Source of the DNA: Dolomedes plantarius
Taxonomy: Eukaryota; Arthropoda; Arachnida; Araneae; Dolomedidae
Reading direction: 5' to 3'
NCBI GenBank assembly: GCA_907164885.2
Contig: OU015494.1
Coordinates: 2,228,768 to 2,292,767, forward strand
Length of the DNA: 64,000 bases
Positions within the stretch are counted from its first letter, which is position 1; the number at the start of each line of letters is the position of its first letter. Made by a program: the position numbers and the translations under genes. Below the pieces are notes generated by a model. The model saw nothing but the letters and a program-made list of their open reading frames with translations. It had not been told where the DNA came from and did not search any database. Shown here piece after piece: positions 32,815 through 45,725 of this stretch.

Positions 32815-34467
32815 CAGTGGCTCCAAAAAGTGTTCGTACACTTACGATTTTCAATGAAATAGGGGTCTATCCATTAATTAAAATGAATATTTCAGAATGG
32901 GTATTTAATAATAAGATCTATAATATATTCTTAACAAAACTACATGAAATATTTTTAAAACATAGTAAAACTTTATTTTTAAGAAACCAGTAATCAAAAA
33001 GTAACAAAAACTTTATCTCACAAAAGTCATCATGGACTGAAACATTTTCGGATAAATTCATAATTAAAATAATCGTCTGGCGCTTTATTTTTATTTTTGA
33101 ATTGTGGTGGCATTTAAAATGTCGTTTGGCTTTAATTTTTCTTGCCTACTCCGTAATATTCTATTTATTATTTAAAAATGGCTCGTAGTCGTAAAGAAAC
33201 AGCAAACAGCATTCAAAAATTGATTATTTTTCATCATAGTAGTAGTAAATCAGTTCGGAATATTACTAAATTACTTAATTTATCCCATTCTACTGTGCAG
33301 TATGTGAAAAAACGCTTTAAAGAAGAAAATCGGATCGAAAACAAGGTAAGAAAAGGCCGTCCGGCAAAGTTAACAAAACGTGATCAGAGATTTATAATTA
33401 GAAAATTTATGAAAAATTCACGTTTGAGTGCTGTAAAAGTTTCTGCAGAATTCAATGAAACATTTTCTACTTCAATTTCACCTGAAATTTTTTAACGAAT
33501 TCTCAGAACAGCTGGATTACATGGGCGTTCTGCCCATAGAAAAGTTTTTGTGAGTGAGAAAAACAGAGAGTTTAGGCTTCCCTTCGCACTATCAATGATA
33601 AATAAGTCCCAAACCTATTGGAATAATGTCTTATTTGCTAATGAACATTTTTGGTGCTGATGGGCGTATAATTGTATCGAGAAGAAAAAAATGAGGAACT
33701 TAATCCCAAGAACTTAGTAGGAACAGTTAAGCATGCCGGTGGAGGTATCCTTGTGTGGGGGTGCATGCCAGCATCAGGACTAGGAAATTTTGTATTTATT
33801 TGTGGCATAATGAATCATGCTGTTTTTATAAATATTTTAAGAGACAATTTAAAATTATCAGCTCAAAATTTGGGTATCGGAAACAACTTTGTTTTTTATC
33901 AAGATAACGATCCTAAGCACACGGCTCTCAACGTTCGCATCTGGTGTTTCTATAATTGTCCACAAGTTTTGAAAACAACACCTCAATCGCCAGATTTAAA
34001 CCCAATAGAACATATTTGGAGAGACCTTGAGGTTCGAGTACGAAAACCCGACATTCACACGAAAAGTGAACTAAAAACAATTATGATGGAAGAATGGATG
34101 AACATTGATGCAAAAATTACAAAAGAACTAAAGCAATCTAGTCTCAGACGTTTAAAAGCTGTTGTGGATGCTAAAGGATATCCTACTAAATATTAATTTA
34201 ACGAAAAATTAGAATATTTTCTAATATGTAGAGATTTTTTACAAGTTTACGATGACTTTTGTGAGGTAAAGTTTTTGTTAATTTTGGATTATTGGTTTCT
34301 TAAAAATAAAGTTTTGCTATGTTTTCAAAATATTTCATGTAGTTTTGTTAAGAATAGATTATAGATCTTATTATTAAATACCCATTCTGAAATATTCATT
34401 TTAATCAATGGATAGACCCCTATTTCATTGAAAATCGTAAGAGTACGAACACTTTTGGGAGCCACTG
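32815..34467 (+). mobile_element. Second Tc1-type family, one copy
   Basis: 1653 bp between TA duplications (32813-32814, 34468-34469). The inverted repeats are long, about 60 bp with three or so mismatches, from CAGTGGCTCCAAAAAGTGTT to GGGGTCTATCCATT. The terminal sequence and transposase differ from the CACTGCTGGCCAC family. Removing it restores a Helitron 5' end. Confidence 0.93.
33178..34196 (+). pseudogene. Tc1-like transposase, second family, broken
   Basis: The N-terminal part 33178-33495 (MARSRKETANSIQKLIIF onwards) holds a helix-turn-helix with the KVRKGRPAKLTKRDQR linker and stops at TAA 33493, inside the usual RRILRTAGL segment, which continues after the stop. The first catalytic motif reads FANEHFW where FADESKF is usual, so D is replaced by N; TGA follows at about 33658. 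A frameshift leads to the second frame 33672-34196 with GGGILVWGCMPASGLG, FYQDNDPKHTA (second D present), SPDLNPIEHIWRDLE (E present) and the terminal KGYPTKY. At least two stops and one shift: inactive. Confidence 0.92.
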
Positions 34468-35048
34468 TATATATAAAACTGTTCCGTAACTGACTCATTC
34501 ACTGACTTACTGACATACAACGCACAGACCAAACCGCTGGACCTAAAGGGCTGAAATTTTGCATGGGGATTCTTCTTATAGTGTAGGGGTGTACTAAGAA
34601 AGATTTTTGAAAAATTCTTCTTACATTTTTTTAAATTAAATTTTTAAGCTGTTTTAGTAACTTTTTTAAAGTTTGGATTTAAAATAATAAATTGAGCATT
34701 ATAAAATTTATACCACAAGAAAGATCATAAAAATTCCTTTAAAATGAGATTTTTTTCGAATCTTTACCTCCATTTTCTGATTTTTGGTGAATTTTTAAAC
34801 ATTAATATTTAGAATTAATTTATTAAATGCTGATCACGTGATTTCTTTTTCTGGTACTTGAAATAAATTTATTGTCACATGCATAACAACTAAATAGACA
34901 AAAAAAATATTTTTTTCTTTCTAATGCAGCAGACGATTAGATATTATTTTGTCTTTAAAAATATCCCTTATGATTTTTTTATAAATATATATATATATAT
35001 TTTTGTACATTAATTGTATATATTGATCGTCGTATTTATCATAAATAA

Positions 35049-35085
<37 letters not shown>

Positions 35086-35157
35086 CATTAATTGCATACA
35101 TTGACCATTGTATTTAATTTGAATGTACTCCGTTGCGAAGTGCGGGTTTTCAGCTGG
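34468..35157 (+). mobile_element. Helitron, first of a head-to-tail pair
   Basis: Together with TCTATATA at 32807-32814 this is a non-autonomous Helitron of about 0.7 kb split by the Tc1. The 5' block is TATATATAAAACTGTTCCGT; the 3' terminus is GCGAAGTGCGGGTTTTCAGC then TGG at 35157, a CTGG variant of CTRR. It contains short TA runs near 34985 and 35050. Confidence 0.85.
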
Positions 35158-35862
35158 TCTATATATATAAAACAGTTCCGTAACTGACTCTCGGACTGAC
35201 TGACTGACTGACATACAACGCACAGACCAAACCGCTGGACCTAAAGGGCTGAAATTTTGCATGGGGATTCTTCTTATAGCGTAGGGGTGCACTAAGAAAG
35301 ATTTTTGTAAAATTCTTCTTAGATTTTTTTAAATTAAGTTTTTTAGCTGTTTTAGTAACTTTTTTTAGTTTGCATTTAAAATGATAATTTGAGGGTTATA
35401 AAGTTTATATCACGAGAAAGTTCATAAAAATTCCTTTAAAATAAAATCTTTTTCGAATCTTTACCTCTATTTTCTGATTTTTGGTGAATTTTTAAAGATT
35501 TTTTAGAATTTAATTAATTAAATGCTGATCGCGTGATTTCTTTTTCTGGTACTTTAAATAAATTTATCGTCCCGGACATAACAATTAAATAGACAAAAAA
35601 AATTTCTTCTTGATAATGTGGCAGACGATTGGACATTGTCCAAAAAAATATTAAAATACAATAAAAGATATTATGTTCCTCAAACTGTATACGGTGGTTT
35701 TATAAATATATATATATTTCTTATTTGCATCAATTGTATACATTGATAGTCGTATTTATTATAAATATATATACATATATATTTTTTTGGCATTAATTGC
35801 ATATATTGACCGTTGTATTTAATTTGAATGTATTCCGTAGCGAAGTGCGGATTTTCAGCTAG
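35158..35862 (+). mobile_element. Helitron, second of a head-to-tail pair
   Basis: 705 bp starting TCTATATATATAAAACAGTT directly after CTGG of the preceding copy and ending CGAAGTGCGGATTTTCAGCT then AG at 35862, followed by a host T. It has a complete non-autonomous structure and no coding capacity. Confidence 0.9.
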
Positions 35863-37846
35863 TTTGACATAAGTAGTAGTTTGACATAAACTAGTTTGTA
35901 ATAAGTCGGGTACACGGCGATGTACCCGATTATTTCTGAATTCCAGAAACGCTTTCAAGAATGCTGTAAATTATAAAGGACTTAGCATTCACAGAGTCGA
36001 ACCTTGTATAATTCATGTACGCATGATAACCCCTATGAATAATGTATTTTCTCTAATTGAAATTATCTCTATCCTTAGATTAAGGGGACATCTGCAACAC
36101 TTTTCCGGAAAACGATTTTGAAAGCCGTTTCTTTAAATAAAACGGAAGATTAGTAATATTCGAAAGCATACAAAAGAGTTTGTGCACTCAAATCTTTCTT
36201 AGTTGAATGGGAAACTTGACAAGAGATGCATCACAGATTGTGTCCTGTAAGAGTGACGTGTGTCTGACGCATATTCGACACAGAGATGCTGTTGCATTTC
36301 AATATGTATTCTTTAAAGGCAATAGCGGGCTTTACTGTCTCACACCATGGTGATGACCCGCATCTCATGCAATATTTATAGGGTGATAAACAACGGCGGA
36401 TTGCTTAATGAAATATTAGTATGATTTACTAAGTATAATGTTTCATTAGTTACCTTCCATGAATTTTGTACACCTAATATTTTGCAAATAAAATTCAAAC
36501 CCCGCTCAAAGTCTTATCATTGATTGAACTCACCTTCAAGAACAGTATCAATAGGGTCTAACATCCTCCAGATTCTATGTGAAAAAAGCGGAACAGCTAC
36601 ATGATAATTTCCTTTTTCCTAAAACAGATTTCTAGATGTCCAAATCCAACGGGTTACAGACGCAATTAAAATACAAACTAGAGCTCATTTTGTTACAGTT
36701 GAGTTTGAAACTAAACAAATAGAGCAAAATTTTACAAATACTCGCCAAACCATTCTCCTTTCGTGGAGCTTATGAAACGCAACACCGAACATTGCTATCA
36801 AATCTCTCACCCTACACTGTAACTGACACACTTTAATTCCATGTTTACTATTTCGTAGATGGACTACTTGTTTATATCGTCTTCAACTGAGTCTCGATTT
36901 CCGCTACTATGTAGGGGATCACTCCCTCACCATTAAGCTGACAATCTTAACGTATAAGGTGCTTGTACAATGTTTACGTTTCAACTCCGAATCGGAGAAT
37001 TAGGTTCAGTTTTAGAAAAGAGAGCTAGATTTATTGACGGAATGGTGCTTATAAAATTTGCCGAAAGAGAAAAGCGACCTAAAATACGGTACACCAAACA
37101 TAGATTAAAAAAAATTAGACATTTCAAGTTCCTTAAAAACATAAAAAAAGTATAAATGAAACTTTCAATAGTAATCTTACGATGAAAGAAAATGCATAAT
37201 ACTTTTTCTTTATTTAAGAACATTTTTACTCATCGATCATATTCTGAATTTTTTCACTCCTAAATAGAAATGAAAAAAATGTTCTTGACTATTTTTAATA
37301 CATTCTTTCATATGGAAATTAATAAATAACAAGTGACTTGCATCCAAACATTTTGCTGATTAATTTCAAATTCTAAATAAAGACCGCTGACGCTTCAATC
37401 TGCCGTTGTTGCCAGGACCCACCCAGATGTCGATTTGGCTTCTTTCAATACGATCCCACGACCTCTTTCAAACGCTGAAATATGCTCGTAATGAGCATGA
37501 AGGCAACAGAAATGTTGCACATCTGATCGAGAATCCTTCCTAATACACACCTGCTGGAGGCACTGGAGCTCCCACTAGTCATTCGTTGAACATAAATTTC
37601 AATCATTTGCATTATCGCTTGGAATATCTTTCCATACGAAATTTCCTTACAATCCAACAATTCTCTTTTTGTGGTCGATTTTTTTTTGTTGTACAATGGA
37701 CATAATCTATAAAAGTCTACAGAGTACACGCATATGTGTATTTTTTCTATCAGTTTCTAAACAATAAAGTGAAAATATTACTAATAATCTCCTAAAGGAT
37801 TAAATACCCCTGAAAAATCCGAATGGTTACTTAATAGATTAATTCA
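35863..37846. other. No recognised gene
   Basis: About 2 kb. TTAAGGGGACATCTGCAACA at about 36083 resembles a TTAA-flanked transposon end, but no partner was found. Two short overlapping ORFs near 36970-37223 show nothing recognisable. Confidence 0.5.
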
Positions 37847-37850
37847 TTAA

Positions 37851-38565
37851 GGGGCAGTGGAACTTCAAACCTAACTTTTTTTGTTTTGAATGGATTTGCT
37901 TGAAATTTGAATATTTGATCAGTACCATAGATATGTTAAAGTGGTTAAAATTTAAAGATGAAATATTAATCATTTATGAATTATGAATTATTAATTATAT
38001 CAAAAATTGGCCTAATTAAAAATGTTGCAGGCGCATTTCTTCTGCATATAATATGGTAATTTTTATTTACAGGATACCTTATAGAACTAACAATGAAACG
38101 TATTACTTATTTTAAGCATTCATTAAAAATATAAAGAAAAAAAATAATAGTGAAAACACACTTTTTATTACGCAAAATACCTATAAATCATCTTTTCAAG
38201 TACAAAATTTAGAAATTCTGAGCTACGAAGCATAATTTTTTTCAATAAGATTTACTTGATATACAGTTAAGTATATAAAACTTAAATTTCAAAGCAATAC
38301 GATAATTAGAAATGCGCCTGGAGCAGTTTGAATATTTGTATGACATGAAAATTTTTATTTTGTGAAAAACAGATTTAAAGTTATTGCTATTAGTAACCAC
38401 ATAATATCTAAATTAAATACAAATGTCTATAACTAGGAAAGTAATCACAGAAATTAGAAATTCTTTTTACAACACATTCCTACTCGTCCGTAGTTTCACA
38501 ATTCAATAAAATAAAAAAATTGAATTTTCGGACAAATTTCACAGTTTTGAAAGTCCACTGTCCCC
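37851..38565. mobile_element. TTAA-flanked MITE (Kolobok or piggyBac type)
   Basis: 715 bp between TTAA (37847-37850) and TTAA (38566-38569). The ends are GGGGCAGTGGAACTTCAAAC and, on the other strand, GGGGACAGTGGACTTTCAAA. No transposase. A TTAA target and a GGGG-starting TIR fit Kolobok best; piggyBac is the alternative. Confidence 0.75.
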
Positions 38566-38914
38566 TTAAGTGATGCTAATAAATTACGCCTAACAATAAA
38601 GGCGTGATACTAGTAGGGATCCCAGTTTAGTTAGAACTTGAAAGGAAAATTTTCTCTGTGCAATAAATATTTAGAAACTTTGCGGTAACATTAGCATTTA
38701 TTCTTCCTAAAAAATAACATTTTAGAATGTACACAGGATCTCGTGTAGGGTTGTTTGAAAATGTATTAAAAAATATTTCAAGTGAGTACAGCTCAAAATA
38801 TATCTTGAAGCACACATCATAATTTAAACACAGTCGTGGTCGTGTTTTTTATTACACAAATACATTTTTCAAAATTCCAGTTTTATAGTAAGGTATTTCA
38901 CAAATCAAAAACAA

Positions 38915-39140
38915 GGCCGTGGTGACCGTCTCGTAAGCGTGCTGGCTTTCGCTGCTGATGGTATTTGGATCGATTCCCGGCGCGTCACTCTAAAATACCT
39001 CAGTTCGTGTCGTCCTTTCAAAGGAGGCAATCCTGGTTCACCTCTATGGTGCTACCATAATAAAATTGTCTGTTAAAACTGCGGTGAATAACAACAGGCG
39101 AATGTCTATCCGACAAAGTGCCTCCGTATAGGGAAAAAAA
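38915..39140 (+). mobile_element. tRNA-derived SINE, second family
   Basis: It begins GGCCGTGGTGACCGTCTCGT and carries a B box, GGATCGATTCC, at 38967-38977. The tRNA-like head is followed by an unrelated body (CCTTTCAAAGGAGGCAATCC) and an A-rich end. The flanks ATCAAAAACAAGG and TTCAAAAATAAAG may be a degraded target duplication. The body is unlike the SINEs at 16405 and 51436. Confidence 0.7.
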
Positions 39141-39220
39141 ATTCAAAAATAAAGTAAAAATCAGACAATGATTCACTGTTAATGGAATCGGTTATTTGAG
39201 GTGCACTCAAAATCACCTAT

Positions 39221-39262
39221 AAATTGTATACATTGTATAATTGTATAATTGTATAAATTGTA
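39221..39262. repeat. ATTGTATA short tandem repeat
   Basis: About four imperfect copies of an 8-10 bp unit (TTGTATACA, TTGTATAA). Confidence 0.7.
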
Positions 39263-39263
39263 C

Positions 39264-40730
39264 ACCTATAAATAGTATACACAGAGAGAATCTCATTACA
39301 AAATTAAGATTAAAAATTTGTGAAAGGAAATATTCATATTTTTTTAAATTTTCACATGTTGAATTCAGCCTTTTAAAAGTTTCTTTATGTCGATTCCACA
39401 TCGTTTCTACCTCGACTAATCAAGGACAAGTAAACAATCTCTGCAGCTTGTAGAAAAGTGTCACGCATTAAAAGCTCAGTATTGGCCTCACTGAAATCTA
39501 ACTCTCATTCACTAACCCACATGAACGCATTAGGTCAATAAAGATAATTCAAAGTAATGGATGGCGGAAAGGATTTGTAGCTCGAAGTAATACCAAATCC
39601 TTTCTGCCTAATGACAAGTTCTCGTCTAACAGGATTACATGCGTCGCGATGGTTGCATATTAAATCATATCCACTTTATGGTATAACAAAATAGAAAATT
39701 ATTTCTTTTAGCGCACAGAAAATTAATTACGAACGTATAGCGCCTTTGTAAACAATCCCTGAAGATTTGATTACAAAATTTTGGAAAGCTAATTACTTCC
39801 CAGATTAAAGGGAGAAAAGATGAGTTTTATTGGGTTTTTTCCTACTACAACTTAAATTTCAATTACTCTGAATTCAGAAAAAGGAATGCCATTGACATTC
39901 ATAACTTATTCAAACGAGCTTAACTATTTATGATTTTTGAAGCAGATGATATTTTATCCGTTGCTTTGTTTTTGTTTGAAAGTTATTTATAATAAGCGCG
40001 AAGATCGTAAAGCACTAAACTGGAATAACTAGAAATAAATTTCCATAAAGACATCTTTAAATATGTGTTGAAGGTAATAAAACAGAAGTCTGTGACATCT
40101 CTGTTTTTCCCATAAAAACTTTCATGGATATAATTATCGAATCCTAACGAAATGCACGATAATGTTCACTTTTGACTACTTATTTATTTTTTCTTTTCCT
40201 TTTTAAGAAAGTAGTGCATTAACATGCAATTGCACAGAAATAATGGAGCCTTAAATATATAACTTATGCGTATAAAATACAGTAGAATGTCGTTTATATG
40301 TTATTGATTGTTGTTAAAGGTAAAAAGTAAATCTGTGAATAGAGCAAGTAATATTTGAGTCCTAACAGCGAAAAATCTTATTAAAATTGACATCTATAAA
40401 ATAAGCTTGGGAAAAAATCAAGTAAAAGCACCACTTTCTACTCGTTTCATTCAGTTTAATTCCTTAATTTTTCAAAATTTAAATTTTATTGGGTATATGA
40501 CATGATCTAATTTCTCTTTAAAAATCGTAACGAGAAAATCCTATATTTATCTGAACTAAAATACATATCAAATATCTTGAGTAAAATAATATTTGCAAAA
40601 TCTAAAATGTCCCCTAATGAAAAATAATTTTTTATGTTTTCTGATGAAAAATTTTCCTTCTATCATGTCATCACTGCCATAATTTCCAAATGTTAAAAAC
40701 GCCTCAAGGGGTTTTAAAACATATTTTTTA
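39264..40730. other. No recognised gene
   Basis: AT-rich sequence without a supportable feature. Confidence 0.55.
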
Positions 40731-40732
40731 TA

Positions 40733-40812
40733 CAGTGAGTCCTCGACTTACGCGATTAATTTGTTTCAGAACATTCCGCGTAAGTAGAAAGCACGTAAGT
40801 AGAAATTTACCA
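40733..40812. repeat. One end of a mariner/pogo-type element
   Basis: After TA at 40731 comes CAGTGAGTCCTCGACTTACG, a terminal sequence type common in Tc1/mariner and pogo MITEs, followed by CGCGTAAGTAGAAAG. The opposite end was not found. Confidence 0.5.
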
Positions 40813-41610
40813 TCATCGATATAATTGCAGCGTTTGTGCTTTACATTTTCAAAAATACTTAACGCTTTCGCTTGTATGCGTTTGCGTTGGAGATTTTCAA
40901 TCCAAATTTATCATTAATTTCTCAGTCGTTTCTAGTTAAACACCCCTTTTCATCGAAATTGTCGTAGTATTAAAGTTGATAATTACAACCGCGTATTTGC
41001 GAATTCCCAAAATTTTAGGACTTACCGTATGCTTTGATATTTGTAGATTACTGTAACGACGATTTTTCGTTACAGTTTTTATTAATTAAATCTAACTTCT
41101 TTTTATTAACTTTTAGTAATCCTAGTCCAAATTTTATAATTTAGTTTACTTTCTTTCAATTAATATATGGTCCCTTTTTTTACCATTCCTCGTGGTCGTT
41201 CCTGGAATTCCCACGCTGCGTGTGTTTTGGTCCTATAACGGATTTTCTTAAAGATAATTGGATTTCACACAATTCCTAGTTGGACTCAGTTTAAGGTAAC
41301 ATTTGTATCACATCAGCTTGTGTACGCTTGAAAGTAGGGCGTTTACATGTCAATCGCTTTTGTACCCAGTGTTACCATGTTCAATAGGATTCTCGTACTT
41401 GTTCTATTATTCTTAACATCAGTAGGGGGAACTGGTTTGTTGTCAATTGCTAGCCTCGCTTTAGGGTCCTGGCTTGGGTCCTACTAGCCTCGCATCAGGG
41501 TCCAACTTGTCGTTTTTCTTCGAAAAAAACGACGTCTGCTGACGTCAAAGTATGCCGAGACCAATACGAGTTCTTGGCGAAACTTAAGTACTTAGCTTGG
41601 CGCGTTCTTC

Positions 41611-42225
41611 GCCGTTTGTGCAGACGGAGCAACTCAAAAGAAACTGAAAACTGACTCCAATCACAAACCAATCCGTGATGAGTCGTAACCTATGTAATTG
41701 AATGGAGCCACGCACACAGCGCAACTGGTTACAAACCCGTCAGCAACGCGTTTGTAATCAGTCACAGGCAACTCAACGTGTCGAGTCGCTAGCAACTTCA
41801 GTCGCCAGTTTCTCTTGCGTTGTGCGTGTTATTACACAATCTATCTTACAGCCGCTCTTTTGGCAAGCTGCCAAATGACGTACACGAGTCACGTGACTTC
41901 AGCCTAGCGATGAAATGAAATTCTAACGTTTTTTGTTGTAGGGAATATGTGCGCCCATATATACAGTCCATTTTTAAACGATTGATCAAAAACAATCTAT
42001 TGTGACGATTTTTTAAAATAAATTAATTTCTGATAATAATTTAACTAAAAATAATACCCGGAATAATGATGTTCTTCCTTCCATGACAGGTCGCAAACTA
42101 TTGATTTGAATCACTTTTGAGTCGGCCCGTGTGCGAAGCCGCATCACTAACGAGTTTGCAACCGATAAGCAATTTCAGTCGCTAACCAGTTGAGTTTCCT
42201 TTGAGTCTCTTCGTATGCGGACGGC
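41611..42225. mobile_element. Putative TIR element, class uncertain
   Basis: GCCGTTTGTGCAGACGGAGC then AACTCAAAAGAAACT at the left matches, on the opposite strand, GCCGTCCGCATACGAAGAGA then CTCAAAGGAAACT at the right. The interior is CpG-richer than its surroundings, with repeated AGTCGCTAGC/GTCGCTAACC words. No convincing target duplication; hAT and PIF/Harbinger are possible. Confidence 0.45.
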
Positions 42226-42955
42226 CTTAGAATTTTATTTATCCCGTGTATGCGATTGGCGTTGTGAACCAGGCGTCTGCGGTTCACAAATTGTTGGTGA
42301 TTGATTCATCTGCAACAGGTACTACTACTATCCGGCGTATGATTTGTTTCCTGATCGCTGTCTCCCAAGTGTTCTGATTACTTCATACCAACTGTACTTG
42401 TTAACAGCTTTTGGTGCAGCTTTACAGGGTTGACAGACGGACATTTTTTGTGATACTACAGAATTATCGACTTTCAATTCTGTGACATTCTGCGTCGTAG
42501 AGTATGCGGACAGTTTTCACCGGAGTTTCCCACACCTCCTGAACTCTCTTCACTTACATTATAGGATACGGTACTGAATTCATTTGTACAGATATATGAT
42601 ACCGTCTAAACTCACCCTCACAGAGATACCCTCTGAAATCTCCCTTACAGATTTGGCGCCTTGAGTTCCAGTGAAACCTGTACAAAGTTCGGTTCCTCTA
42701 AGTAGTAAAAAAATATTTTTTTTCCTGCTCTTATCTGTGTAAAATACATATAAGTAATATTTAAGCTAACTTTAGTAGGGTATAACTTAAATTATTTACC
42801 TTTTTCTTCAGATGAAGCATCGTGAGGATTCATAAATTTGCGTATAATAGTGAAAAATACGTAAGGAACTTAATACTTCACTTTTTTTTCTATGATGTCT
42901 AAAAGATGTATATAAGCAGTGAAATATGAACTAAAGTACATAAACGGATCTTCTC

Positions 42956-43107
42956 CAGTGGACCACTCCTCTAAACGGCCACATTTTGATTAGATCCGAT
43001 TAAAGACTCCATAGGGCCAATGTTATGGAAGAAACCCCTTTTCAACTACCACCCCTCGAAATGGCCACTTTTTTTTCCAGAACCATTACTTGCCGCTGCA
43101 TTATATA
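42956..43107. repeat. Tigger/pogo-like end fragment
   Basis: CAGTGGACCACTCCTCTAAA followed by CGGCCAC, CCCCTCGAAATGGCCAC and TGCCGCTGCA is the subterminal pattern of pogo/Tigger elements (rows of 'CGGCCAC' words). No opposite end was found. Confidence 0.5.
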
Positions 43108-43119
43108 TATATATATATA

Positions 43120-44086
43120 CAGTAACCACCACTTATAGTGATCAGTGGTTATAAGAATCAACCGTTTATAAGAATCAATATCGCGAAAACAAAAACAAAT
43201 GTATTATTTCCATGTTAAAATTTTCGCTTTAAAGAATCAATCCACCGGTTTTAAGAATCAGTTTACACTCTTCGCTTTCCTTTCATTTTTCCAAAAAAGC
43301 CACTAAAACCCTCAAAAGGCACGAAGTTCTTTCTTTACTTTTTTAAAGAAAGATTGATAAGATGTGGATGGAATATAGTCTCAAAATTCATCCCTTTCTG
43401 TGTTAAACATAACATAATAGTTTCCCCATAAACGCTTTAGCACAACACTGTCCTATATTAGCTTGACCCAGGGGCATCTTTACCAGTCCGGGTCCGATTT
43501 AACTTTTCTCCACTGACAAACAAAAATAGGGGTTTTTTTTCCACCTCCCACATCACGGTTGCGGCTTCCTGGACCCTGAAACACATAAATCTTCTGCGAA
43601 GTGTCCACTATCACTTAGGAAAACCTGACATTAGTAGATTCAGCACGTTATTAAACCGTGAAACTTAAGCTAGAAGGTGAATCTCCGTCTGAGACTATAT
43701 ATATTGAGAGAAGTATAAACAGCCTCCTGAAAACTTCATTACGTCAAACTACCACAAAAAACTTTTCCTTGCTCCCTTTCTGTAGTTGAAATGTTAAAAC
43801 TTAAGCAGTTATGGTGTAACAAATATTGGATTTTTTCTTCTCACTATAATCATGTGTATTTACTTATAGGTCTAGAAATTAAGTTTTATTTTTAAAATTA
43901 TAAAAAATAATTATAATAAAAGATAATTAACGTAAATTAAAGAGTATTTTATTGTAAATTATCTCATATATGTATATACAGGTGTGTGTGTGACTGTCCA
44001 AAAACCTAAATTTCGGCTATAAGAATAAACCACTTATAAGAATCAAAAACAGTAATAACAAACGTGATTCTTATAAGCGGAAATCA

Positions 44087-44089
<3 letters not shown>
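43120..44089. mobile_element. Pogo-like non-autonomous transposon with repeated subterminal motif
   Basis: 970 bp between TA dinucleotides. The ends are CAGTAACCACCACTTATAGT and, on the opposite strand, CAGTGATTTCCGCTTATAAG. The word TTATAAGAATCA or a close variant occurs at both ends several times (about 43150, 43165, 43248, 44020, 44034, and complement near 44066). No transposase frame. Both flanks are TA microsatellite. Confidence 0.75.
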
Positions 44090-44394
<305 letters not shown>

Positions 44395-45725
44395 AGTCAT
44401 CAAAAGAACATTCTATAGAGTCCGATTTGCTGAATCAGGTTATTCTTGGTGGGACTCCGAACAAAGGAATTAATTTAGTTGGCAGAAAGATTTCGGTGGG
44501 GAAAGATGCTACGGCTCACGGGAGAAACTTGGACGGAATGGTCTCGCCAACTCCTTTGGAGCTCTGGTTCGACAGTCTTAATAAAGGTGTTTCATGAAAT
44601 TAATTCGTCTTCTCTTCTAATTATCTGACCATTACTGCCTATGACACCATTAATCTAAAGTAATTAAGAAAAACACATGACACCAGACGGCTGGATTGCG
44701 ACCTACGTTTGGTGAAGGAATGATTACAGACTTTTTGGGTATTTATTGGTGAATTTTTAATTTTTCAGTTTGTTTTTTCGATAATGTGACTTTGGTGTGC
44801 TATGACAAATTATAGGAAAAATTTCCTAGTGGTTGGGTTCCAGTGAAATGTCGAAATCATTTAATTCTAAAAACTTTTCTTATTGGTGACTTTTCGAGTT
44901 ATAATTAAAATTATTATTTTCAATGACGTGATAAAATCCCACGAGACCAGACTTCCCTCCTTCCAGGATGTGCTAATTTTTGTCAGTGATAAAATGATGA
45001 GCTTCGACAGAATAGAAAACGATGTTTCTTCTTCTTTAATTATTTTTTCATGCAGTGAAGCATTGGATAATGACAACATAAAAAGTATACGAGAGGAATT
45101 TTTTTTAATTATCATCTTGAACTGATATTCTGTGAATTTTCGTGAACTTGAAAATGATCCATCATCAGTGTTATGAAGTGTTTTGAATTAATATTTTTGT
45201 GAATTAATGTGCACCTAAGAACCATATTCGTCGTGAGGAACAATTTTATAATGCGTTTGAAATAATAAAGAAACAATGCGACTGACACGACACACTTACA
45301 CTTAGACTTACAATGCAACAATACACTTGGATTTAAAATTGCAAAAATTGCATATGGACGACAGTCTCCTAATGCAGGGTGTGGTTCAGGAAGGAGAGCA
45401 AACTGAAAAAATATGAAACTGAAACAGAAAGAAATGAGCGAAAAATTGAAGAAAGCAAGCAAAAAAATGGATAGATGTGGAAAAACAGCGGCCGAAAAGG
45501 AAACCACGAATAATGTAAAGTTTTTGCTCCCCATATTTGACGACCGTAACATAGGAAACATTTTACCGTGGAGAGATTTGATGCCAGGCGTTGGGATTAA
45601 ATAATTCATGGAAAAAAGACAATAATTTGAACTAAGTGATTGAAAGAAGTGATAATTTCAAAAAGACTTTATAGGGAGGACTATGAAGAGATAAAAAAAA
45701 TAATTGTTATCAATATTTTAAGAGT
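44395..45725. other. No recognised gene
   Basis: A 55-bp block, CCTATGACACCATTAATCTA then AAGTAATT, at about 44637 recurs at about 50213. ORFs at 44867-45125 and 45112-45609 overlap on opposite strands and show no domain. Confidence 0.5.

Noticed and set aside
36083..36110. TTAAGGGGACATCTGCAACA resembling a Kolobok end
   Set aside because: No partner terminus or second TTAA at a sensible distance was found.
37445..37729. 94-codon minus-strand ORF
   Set aside because: No recognisable domain, start context or homologous neighbour; likely chance in AT-rich DNA.
45112..45609. 165-codon minus-strand ORF
   Set aside because: It has a hydrophobic stretch, but it overlaps a plus-strand ORF and lies in relic territory; unsupported.
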